This document shows positions 55,968 through 64,000 of a DNA stretch of 64,000 nucleotides, piece after piece (within the stretch, counting starts at the first letter, position 1; each line of letters begins with the position of its first letter). This DNA is from Halicephalobus mephisto (Eukaryota; Nematoda; Chromadorea; Rhabditida; Panagrolaimidae): NCBI GenBank assembly GCA_009193035.1, contig SWDT01000022.1, positions 248,001-312,000 of the forward strand, in the 5' to 3' direction. Position numbers and translations under genes: made by a program. The notes under the pieces were generated by a model, which did not search any database, was not told where the DNA came from, and worked only from the letters and a program-made list of their open reading frames with translations.

Positions 55968-58900
55968 ATGAAAAAAATATTTTTCTTCAGTATTTTAATA
56001 ATTACGGTAGAATCCGAAGACAATGGGACTTCTTGTGATCCTATCCATGCCCAGGGCCACGGAATAAATTTGGTGAATTTTTTAAAATTTAAAATTTAAA
56101 AATTATTTAAAATTTTCGAAATTATTTAAATTTAAAAATTATTTAAAATTTTCGAAATTATTTAAAATTTAAAAAACTTTAAATTCTTGAAATTATTTAA
56201 ATTTAAAATTCTTGAAATTTTCGAAATTATTTAAAATTAAAATTTTTTTTAATTCTTGAAATTATTTAAATTTAAAAATTCAACCACTTCAGAATCTTCT
56301 ATTGGATTTTGGAAATTTATAAATTTTAAAATATAATTAAAATTAAAAATTAAAATTTATAAATTTTAAAACTAAATTTAAAATTTAAATTTAAATTTAA
56401 AATATAATTTTAAATTAAATTTAAAAGTAAAAATTAAAATTTGTAAGTTTTAAAATATAATTTAAAACTAAATTTAAAATAAAAATTTGTAAATTTTAAA
56501 ATATAATTTTAAATTTTTTCCAGATCTGCTGCAACAAAGAAAATCAAGTGACCCCGGATTGCGAATTTTCGAACCTCTGCAAATTTCACAGATGCAAATG
56601 TAACTTGTTTGTTTCGTCTTCTTTCGACTGTAATCCAGAAAACAACACCTACAGTACCCTACCGTACTCTTGGAAGGACCATGCTCCAGGACCGAAAATT
56701 CCGTTTTTTTGTTTATTTCCGAATTTTCCAAACGAGAAAAAAGCAGACTACAGTATTTATTTAAATATTTTTAATTTAAATTCTGTTTTATTTTTTTCTG
56801 GATTAAGAAATTACAAAATTATTTCTGTTTCCATCGAGGCCGATTTTTCGGAAAATTTTTCGAAAATTTTAAATTTCGCCGAAATTTTTCCGGATTTAAT
56901 TTTTTTTTCGATCAAAAGTCCATCGAAAAAAAATATCGGAAATCTTAAATTTTTGAATGGATTAAAAAAATTGGAACATTTAAATTTGATTAATTTAAAT
57001 TTTGAATTTGGATCTGAACCGAAATGGCTTCGAAAAATCCGAAAAATCCATGTTCAAAATTCTGATTTTTCGGATTTTCCAAAATGGATGGCCTTTGCCG
57101 AGAATCTGGAAAGACTCACGATTCAAAAAACAAATTTAAAAAACGTCGTGGTTATTTCGCAATTAAAAAATTTGATTATTTTAAAATTGGACGAAAATTT
57201 CATCGAAGATCTTCATGGAATTTCGTTTTCGTCCAACAAAACTCTGGAAATCTCCCTAAAAAACAACAAAGTAAGTGATAATTTCGAACATATTTAATAA
57301 GTTTGAAAAACTTCTTAGATTACGGTATTTTGAAAAAATTACAGTACACTGGAAATTTTTGAAATTTTAAAATTTATCAAATAATTTTCGAAATTTACAA
57401 AATTATATAAATTAAAAATTTTTCATTTTCAGTCTTGATTGGGAAATTCCAAAATTCGTGTTGAGACCAGTTTCTAAAAAGGTTCATAATTTTTATATTA
57501 GTATGATTACTGTAGTTTGAAAAAATTACAGTACGCTTTGAAAATTTTTAAAATTTTAAAATTTATCAGATAATTTTCGAAATTTGCAAAATTGTATAAA
57601 TTTAAAATTTTTCATTTTAGGTCTTGATTGGGAAATTCCAAAATTCGTGTTGAGACCAGTTTCTAAAAAGGTTCATAATTTTTATATTAGTACGATTACT
57701 GTAGTTTAAAAAAATTACAGTACACTTTGAAAATTTAAAAATTTTGAAATTTATCAAATAATTTTCGAAATTTACAAAATTGTATAAATTTAAAATTTTT
57801 CATTTTCGAACTTAATTGGGAAATTCCAAAATTCGTGTTGAGACCAGTTTCTAGAATTTTTATAAAAAATATTTTTGTTTTTGTGATATGGTTAGTAATA
57901 TTTTTAGATAAAATCGATAGGAGCCCACACGTTTCTGCAGTCGACTTCTTTGAGGATCCTGGATCTGTCGGGGAACCGGATCTCGTTTCTCCCTCCAAAA
58001 GCCTTCCAATTCAACGAGAAACTCAAAGTTTTGAAGTTGGATTCGAACAAGATCGAAGAACTGAAAACCCACCAATTCGTGGGGTTGGAGACCCTGAGGA
58101 CCCTTGGGCTCTCCCGGAACCCGATCAAGGCCGTGGACCCCTTTGCTTTCCTTCCGTTGTCCAAGTCCTTGAGGAATCTGGAGCTCAACGGCTGCGATTT
58201 GACCAGAATCCCCCTGGCAGTGACCCAATGTTGTTCTTTGGAAAGACTAGAACTCAACGAAAATCGATTTTTCGACGGAGATTCCATGCCCAGTGAAGTC
58301 CTGGCGTTGATCAGCGGATTGAAGAGCATTTCCTTCGAAAGGAATCCCTTGATGAAGTTGCCTGAGGGCTTGTTCCTGATCCCAGAGACGAACACTCAAG
58401 CACTAGAGGGGGTGATTGACACTCTGATCCAGTTGCCGGTCTGGAGGAACGAGCCCTGTACCCCCTTCATGTGGAACTTCCACTTGGCCAACAGGTAACT
58501 AAAATAAAAATAAAATTAAAAAATAAAATTAAAAAATAAAATAAAAAAATTAAAATAAAAAAATTAAAATAAAAAAATTAAAATTAAAAAATAAAAAAAT
58601 TAAAATTTAAAATTTAAAAATTTAAAAATTTAAAAATTTAAAAATTTAAAAATTTAAAAATTTAAAAATTTAAAAATTTAAAAATTTAAAAATAAAAAAG
58701 TTAAAAATAAAAAAGTTAAAATTAAAAATAATTATTTTTTAAAAACTAAATATGAATTTTAAGAATTTAATGAAAACTTCCAAAATTATAATTTTGAATG
58801 ATTTTGGAAATTTTCATCAAATTTTAGGAAATTTTAATTTTGAAAAATTAGATTTATTTAGTTAATCCCAATCTGATTACAGTACTTCTCATCTTCGTCG

Positions 58901-59330
58901 GAAACTCTCGGTCTGGAACGAGGCCAGGATGCGGCACCAGAACCTGGGGCACTGCGAGTTCCTCTACGAACGTCTGCTCGAGAACCTCCAGCTCTACAGA
59001 GAACTCGCGGAAAACAGCGGTTGTGAAGCCAATAGAAGACTTAGAAGAGTCCGGGAATCCTGTGGAAAAAATAAAAAAAATCATTCTTCAAAAAAACAAA
59101 AATCTACAGTAATCAAAGATGTTCATCCACATTCTCCCAGTGGAGTCTTCATTGTTGAAAAATCCATTGAATCAAATTCTCTTCAGGACCAAGAAATTGT
59201 TCTTTTTGGAAGTTTGTTGGCCAATGCGATGTTTGTCGTGATTTTCGTTTCGGGATTTGTGTACATCATGGCCAGCAGGATCGTCTCGAGACCCAGAAGC
59301 AGGAACGGTTTCGAATCCATCGAGAATTAG
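55968..59330 (+). CDS. Leucine-rich-repeat single-pass membrane protein
   Basis: Four exons (55968-56072, 56524-57270, 57908-58494, 58883-59330) give 628 residues. Exon 1 encodes a signal peptide (MKKIFFFSILIITVES). A cysteine-rich N-cap follows (CCNKENQVTPDCEF, CKFHRCKC). LRRs fill exons 2 and 3; the clearest are LKKLEHLNLINLNFEFG, LKNLIILKLDENFIEDLHG, STSLRILDLSGNRISFLPPK, EKLKVLKLDSNKIEELKTH, LETLRTLGLSRNPIKAVDPF and CCSLERLELNEN. A C-terminal flanking segment has NEPCTPFMWNFHL. One helix (FGSLLANAMFVVIFVSGFVY) precedes a short basic cytosolic tail. This is a cell-surface LRR protein of the adhesion or receptor type; the ligand and exact family are unknown. Exon 2 is strongly AT-rich while exons 3 and 4 are GC-rich. 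Confidence 0.87.
57360..57860 (+). repeat. About 180-bp tandem repeat in LRR-gene intron 3
   Basis: Three copies with GTCTTGATTGGGAAATTCCA, AAATTCGTGTTGAGACCAGT, TTCTAAAAAGGTTCATAATT and ATTACTGTAGTTTGAAAAAA. In these units the dispersed motif forms a near-palindrome, GGTCTTGA at one end and TTGAGACC at the other. Confidence 0.88.
58500..58735 (+). repeat. (AAATTTAAA)n-type simple repeat in LRR-gene intron 4
   Basis: About 230 bp of AAAATTAAAAAATAAAATT passing into (AAATTTAA)n. No other content. Confidence 0.9.
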
Positions 59331-59369
59331 TTTCCAAAGGATGGATGTCAATTGACCCATATGCAAATT

Positions 59370-59840
59370 TATGCGCATTCGTTTTCCACTCAAGACCAGA
59401 TAAAAATTTAAAAATAATTTTTCAAGGTCCCAAATGGAAAAATACATAAAATTAAATATATTTATTTTCCACTCAAGACCAGGTAAAAATTTTCAAAACT
59501 TCTTGGTCCTAAGTAGAAAGTACAAAAATTCAATGTCTTTGTTTTCCATTTAAGACTAATGAAAATTTAGAAAGTTAATTTTTAGATGGTCTTGAGAAGA
59601 AAATTTTAAAAAAAACTGAGAAATTCTATTTTCCATTCGAGACTAATGAAAATTTAGAAAATTAATTTCTAGATGGTCTCGAGAAGAAAACTGAGAAATT
59701 CTGTTTTCCATTTGAGATTAATGAAAATTTAGAAAGTTAATTTTTAGATGGTCTCGAGAAGAAAACTGATAAACTCTGTTTTCCATTTGAGACCAATGAA
59801 AATTTACAAAGTTAATTTTTAGATGGTCTCGAGAAGAAGT
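59370..59840 (+). repeat. About 75-bp tandem repeat after the LRR gene
   Basis: Five to six copies with TTTTCCATT(C/T)GAGACTAATG, AAAATTTAGAAAGTTAATTT and TAGATGGTCTCGAGAAGAAA. It holds the dispersed motif in both orientations, giving inverted GGTCTCGAG and TTTCCATTCGAGAC segments. Confidence 0.85.
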
Positions 59841-60184
59841 TAATTGCGCTTGATTTTCCCCACCGGTCGATTGACGTTAATCCTTTAAAATTAGAATTTT
59901 TCCTTACTTTGCCTCCGGCGTCATTGATTCATTTTTCATTTTGTGGTTGTTATATTTATAAAGTTGGACCTGTCTGAACATTGAGTTTCAAGTGTTTTGA
60001 GATCCAAAAACGGAAAACTTAAAGAGTCCATTAAGTAACGGGCTGTCGATCAACTGCAGACAGAAAAGGAATAAAGAACGGATACAGACAGGCCGTTTGT
60101 TGACCAACGATAATGACCAGTTTTTCCCTTTTGTATTGAGACACAAACGGGACCGCTCGTATTTCACTCGGGGCAACCGTCGAG

Positions 60185-60740
60185 GGAAAGCTGTCCACCT
60201 GGGGGCTGCACGACCGTTGCTCCCAGCGACGTTTTCTCCCTATTTTTCCTCTTTTTAATCTCCACTGATTTTGAAATTTTTTTAAATTAATTTTTCCTAA
60301 TTGAAATATTGAGTTAATTTAATTATTGAAAAAATTAATGTAAAAGCGAAATGGGATAAATCTTGTGACAGAGGGGAGCAACTGTCATATAACCCCCAGC
60401 GACGTTTTTTCCCTTTTTTTCTTTTTAATCTCCACTGATTTCGAAGTTCTTTTAAATTAATTTTTCTTAATTAAAATATTGAGTTAATTTAATTATTGAA
60501 AAAATTAATGTAAAAACAAAATAAATGAGATAAATCTTGTGACACGGAGGGGAGCAACTGTCATAACCCCCAGCGACGTTTTCTCCCTTTTTTTCCTCTT
60601 TTTAATCTCCACTGATTTTGAAATTTTTTTAAATTAATTTTTCCTAATTGAAATATTGAGTTAATTTAACTACAAAGAAATTAATGTAAAAACAAAATAA
60701 ATGAGATAAATCTTGTGACACAGAAGGGAGCAACTGTTGT
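60185..60740 (+). repeat. About 175-bp tandem repeat, three copies
   Basis: Copies start near 60200, 60376 and 60554. Each has GGGGAGCAACTGTCATATAA, CCCCCAGCGACGTTTTCTCC, TTTTTAATCTCCACTGATTT and GAGATAAATCTTGTGACAC. The preceding 59841-60184 is GC-richer with a short Lys/Arg-rich minus-strand frame that I do not accept as a gene. Confidence 0.9.
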
Positions 60741-61370
60741 ACAGCCCACCTGGATGACTTTCGGCCTAGTTTCCATTTTAAAAATGCCCTCATCCATTTT
60801 CGTTTTGGATTTACGGAATTGCAAATCTGGATAATTATCGGATTTTTCTCACTTTTAGGATGTATTATTTTTACTAAAATTCCAAAAAATCCAAAAATTT
60901 ATTAATTTTTCGAAAATAATTTAAAATTTATTTTTTTAATTAATTTTTTTTAAATATTTTATTTATATTTTTGAAATCAATGTAAAATTTAAATTTTTTA
61001 TTGTTTTTTTGAATAATTTTTATTTCTCAAAAATGTTTATTTTTTAAAATCAATTTAAAATTTTTATTTTTTTTTTTAATTTTAAAAATATTTTTTGAAT
61101 AATTTTTATTTTTTTAAATTAATTTAAAATTTTTATTTTTTATTAATTTTAAAAATATTTTTTGCGTAATTTTTATTTTTTAAAAATGCTTATATTTTTT
61201 AATCAATTTAAAATTTTTATTTTTTTATTAATTTTAAAAATATTTTTATTTCTCAAAAATGTTTATTTTTTTAAATCAATTTAAAATTTTTATTTTTTAT
61301 TAATTTTAAAAATTTTTATTTTTTAAAAATTAAAATTTTCTAAAAAATGTTTTATGTTTTCTATTTTGAA
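60741..61370. other. A/T simple-sequence DNA
   Basis: From 60880 on, TTTTTTAAAATTTTTATTTTT-type units of about 60 bp. Nothing coding. Confidence 0.6.
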
Positions 61371-61760
61371 GTAATCCATCAATCCGTCCATTAACTTACT
61401 TTTGGAACAATCTCTGGCCTTTTTACGACAAAAGCTTGCTTATGGCTCTTCCAAAGGAGTCTATCGAAATCCCCATTAATCTCATTTTTCCTCGAATTCA
61501 GTCGTTTTCTGGGAGCCAATGGCATAAATTAGCCTCAAGTGGAACCGGAGAAAATGGGCAAAAACGGAAGAAAACAAAGTTGCACTCAATTCGAGTGTTT
61601 TTGGAGATTCATCTGGATTCTATGATTCATGGATTATTCATGAAGCCGATGACCGGATTCTGTCACGACATCTGACCGACTCCCGACTTCGGTCTCGGAG
61701 AAAATTAAACTTATTTTTGACTTCGTTTTCGAAAAACTCATTTCAAATTTCAAATGAGGC
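61371..61760. other. GC-richer unique segment, function unknown
   Basis: This stretch stands out from its A/T flanks (GGAGCCAATGGCATAAATTA, CCGACTCCCGACTTCGGTCT). The plus strand is open over 61436-61675 from a TTG, with an ATG at 61442, but no splice sites, signal or family motif appear. The pair CCGACTCC...GACTTCGGTCTCGG could form a small hairpin near 61680. Confidence 0.3.
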
Positions 61761-62360
61761 TTTCTAACGACTCTGAAACTGTTCAAAAATTAATTTTTTT
61801 CTTACTATTAGTAAAAAGTTGATCCTCAAAAATGACCTTATCTAATCCTTTGAGGGATTTTTAAAATATAAAAATTTTTTAATTTTTTTAAAAGTCGATC
61901 TTCAAAAATGACCTTTTTGATAAAATTTAAAAATATAAAAGTTCTTTGATTTTTTTAAAAGTCGATCTTCAAAAATGACTTTTTACTTTTTAATAAAATT
62001 GAAAAAAAATATAAAATTTTTTAAAAAGTTGATTTTTGAAAATGATTTTTTTTTACTTTTTAATAAAATTGAAAAATATAAATTTTTTAAAAAGTTGATT
62101 TTTAAAAATGATCTTTTTTGATCTTTGGGAGATTTTGTATGATTTTTAATATTTTGTAAAAATGATTAATGTTCCAAAAATGGATTTTTTCGGAAATCTT
62201 ACTTGATTTGGAATTTCTGAATTTTTGTGAATTTGTGGATTTCTGAATTTCTGTGAATTTGTGGATTTCTGAATTTCTGTGAATTTGTGGATTTCTGAAT
62301 TTTTGTGAATTTGTGAATTTCTAAATTTTTGTGGATTTCTGTGGATTTGGAAAGTTCTGC
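61761..62360. repeat. A/T-rich DNA with two local repeats
   Basis: 61790-62110 has four diverged copies of AAAAAGTCGATCTTCAAAAA with TGACCTTTTT. 62205-62345 has about six copies of TTTCTGTGAATTTGTGGAT, 20-22 bp each. Confidence 0.8.
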
Positions 62361-62581
62361 CAAACTAGATTACTGAGAGCATCTTTCGTCTTTTTTACTT
62401 GACCGGCGGTGACCGACTTGACCCTCTTGTCTTCAAAGCGAAACCGGCCGAAATGCATCAATTTCATGTAACTCGGCTCTGGCTCCATCTCAGTAATCCA
62501 TGGTTCTCGAGTTCAATTAACGAAGCTCTTGTTCTTTTTCATTATTATTGAAAAGCCCGAGTTAATGAGTTTTTGACGCTT

Positions 62582-62593
62582 CTATATAAGGCC
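62582..62593 (+). promoter_or_regulatory. TATA-type core promoter without an assigned gene
   Basis: CTATATAAGGCC follows 200 bp of unique, GC-richer sequence (62380-62580) and precedes TCATTCACCCTTAGATATTC, a layout like a strong worm Pol II promoter. The only nearby ATG (62644) opens a frame of ten codons. It may drive a non-coding RNA, a gene whose first exon I do not recognise, or nothing. Confidence 0.4.
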
Positions 62594-62629
62594 CGGATCT
62601 CATTCACCCTTAGATATTCCACAAATACA

Positions 62630-62960
62630 GTACTCCACCCCTTATGGCGTTTTTTCTAAGGGGTGTTTTTTCCTAAAACAGGTGTTCCTGCGGCGATTTC
62701 CCCCCGAGGGCATTTTTGAGACGGTATTTTTGAAAATATTTGGTCTTTTCCCTGTGGCGATTTCCCCCCGAGGGCATTTTCGGAAATATTTGGCTTTTTT
62801 CCCTGCGGCGTTTAGTTCCCAATTTTGTAAAATTTGCTTTTTATTAATTTAGCACTTGGATTAGCTTGGGATATTCGTGAAGAAATCAAGACTTGTCTAA
62901 AAACAAAAAAATCAACTGTATAGTAATCATTTCCTGCGGCATTTGGTTCCTTGATTTCGT
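62630..62960 (+). repeat. GC-rich repeat CCTGCGGCGATTTCCCCCCG
   Basis: Two nearly full copies (about 62688-62725 and 62749-62780) read CCTG(C/T)GGCGATTTCCCCCC then GAGGGCATTTT. Shorter pieces, CCCTGCGGCG and CCTGCGGCATTTGG, occur near 62800 and 62935. Confidence 0.75.
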
Positions 62961-63074
62961 AATAATCTTTTTTATCTTTTTAGATTAGTCTTTTCAGGTA
63001 CCTGGATTATCCTAAAATATCTATTATGTAGTCTAAATTATAATTTAAACACAAAAAAATTAAAATCAGCCCAA

Positions 63075-63540
63075 GTCGAAGCGAAAGTGCCGCAGGGGGA
63101 GGAAATCCCAAATAAATTTTTCACTTTTGAGGCTAGTTTTTTAATTTGAAAATAATTTAACATATTCATAGAATAGCCTAAAACTTGAAATTTAAGAAAT
63201 TTAAAAATTAAGATTACTTCAAGGGCGAAAGTGCCGCAGGGGAGGAAATTTCAAATAAATTTTTCACTTTTTAGACTAGTTTTTTAATTTCGAAATAATT
63301 TCACATATTCATAGAATAGCCTAAAACTTGAAATTTAAGAAATTTAAAAACGGAAATTACTCCAAGGGCGAAAGTGCCGCAGGGGGAGGAAATTCCAAAT
63401 AAATTTTTCACTTTTTAGACTAATTTTTTAATTTGAAAATAATTTAACATATTCATAGAATAATCTAAAACTTGAAATTTAAGAAATTTAAAAACGGAAA
63501 TTACTCCAAGGACGAAAGTGCCGCAGGGGAGGAAGCCCCG
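63075..63540 (+). repeat. About 145-bp tandem repeat with GAAAGTGCCGCAGGGGGAGG
   Basis: Four copies near 63083, 63223, 63367 and 63515 (the last cut short) contain the GC block, CAAATAAATTTTTCACTTTT, ACATATTCATAGAATAGCCT and AACTTGAAATTTAAGAAATT. The GC block is roughly the reverse complement of CCTGCGG..TTTCC in the repeats at 62.7 kb. Confidence 0.88.
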
Positions 63541-64000
63541 TACAGTCGGTGTTTTGGGTTTCACGCATCTGTGCAAGCTTCCTGTCGAAACCGTAAACAA
63601 AACCAACAATTTTCGGATATATTTCGGGAGATTTAATTTCATGAACAATCTGCAGGTTGCCTGAAAGCTGGTCTCTGAAGAATTCTCTCTAATGAATTGC
63701 GCGCGACCAAAATTACCACAAATTGCAATTTGCCAGACTGGCCAAAACTGTTCTCGCGCTGTCCAGTTTGCCATTTTTGCCTTCGATTTTCTGGAACATG
63801 ACAGTTTTCCTGTCATCTTATTTTATTAAATTTTCGTTAAATTTTTTTCGAAAATTATTTAATTTAAAAATTATTTTATTTAAAAATTTTAAAAATTATT
63901 TTATTTAAAATTTTAAAAATTATTTTATTTAAAAATTATTTTATTTTAAAATTTTAAAAATTATTTTATTTAAAAATTAAAAAATTATTTTATTTAAAAA
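63541..64000. other. Unassigned DNA at the window end
   Basis: 63541-63810 is unique and of moderate GC, with a minus-strand open frame that runs into the repeats and has no splice context. It may be the edge of a gene outside the window. 63820-64000 is (ATTATTTTATTTAAAA)n simple sequence. Confidence 0.35.

Noticed and set aside
63415..63816. 133-codon minus-strand frame at the window end
   Set aside because: It runs from unique DNA into the 145-bp tandem repeat with no splice context; a gene edge cannot be excluded but is not supported.

Overview
The window is nuclear DNA from a rhabditid nematode, probably Caenorhabditis or a close relative. It is very AT-rich, and its genes are built from short exons with GTAAGT-type donors and TTTCAG-type acceptors. 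It holds a cuticle collagen with the CPKYC...DGTRR-type tail, a co-SMAD, a TWK-type potassium channel, a nematode PLA2-like secreted protein, and a Merlin DNA-transposon remnant. Several genes have a splice-acceptor-like site just upstream of the ATG, as expected for spliced-leader trans-splicing. I saw no rRNA, CRISPR array or bacterial-type operon. Exon coordinates were worked out by hand from splice signals and frame; the full-length gene models listed with exact exons keep frame throughout.

Layout. 1-12.3 kb: about 330-bp inverted repeats (1-320 and 11940-12265) face each other around two minus-strand genes, an Acinus homologue (4515-6764) and a topoisomerase III-beta-like enzyme with two N-terminal SAP domains (7570-11213). 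12.9-20.5 kb: a small unknown gene, candidate exons, a tRNA-headed SINE-like sequence (15.67 kb), two arrays sharing the core GGCGTTCTGTTC, and an MFS/SLC17-like transporter (18472-20492). 22.3-29.0 kb: a PLA2-like secreted protein, RMI1 (23839-26254, minus), and a divergently transcribed basic nuclear protein (26582-29024). Three copies of one motif lie between the last two. 29.1-31.9 kb: a two-pore potassium channel on the minus strand. 33.4-33.8 kb: a LINE 3' end running into a (GATGAAGAT)n microsatellite. 35.2-42.0 kb: GINS subunit PSF2 followed about 140 bp later by COX6A, then a co-SMAD and a convergent SPOP-like MATH-BTB gene. 43-44.3 kb: a decayed collagen-like gene. 44.9-50.8 kb: a seven-helix receptor whose 3.4-kb first intron is full of transposable elements, including a Merlin deletion derivative nested in a MITE with a clear 8-bp target duplication. 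51.5-52.4 kb: an intact cuticle collagen with a TATA box. 56.0-59.3 kb: a leucine-rich-repeat single-pass receptor. 59.4-64 kb: tandem repeats, plus a lone TATA promoter (62.58 kb) with no recognisable gene behind it.

How the genes relate. Several act on chromosomes or in the nucleus: Acinus (splicing/exon-junction complex), the TOP3B-like enzyme, RMI1 (the usual TOP3 partner), PSF2 (CMG helicase) and the basic nuclear protein. The divergent RMI1/basic-protein pair and the tight PSF2-COX6A tandem are the best cases for shared regulation. The rest are unrelated housekeeping, signalling and cuticle genes.

Much of the non-coding space is made of local tandem repeats (20-210 bp periods) and many diverged copies of a GGTCTCGACTGGAAAA-type sequence. 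I did not find a clear new multi-gene system. The best leads are the SAP-fused, zinc-ribbon-less TOP3B, the 12-kb inverted-repeat unit, the nested transposons and the RMI1 bidirectional promoter repeats.
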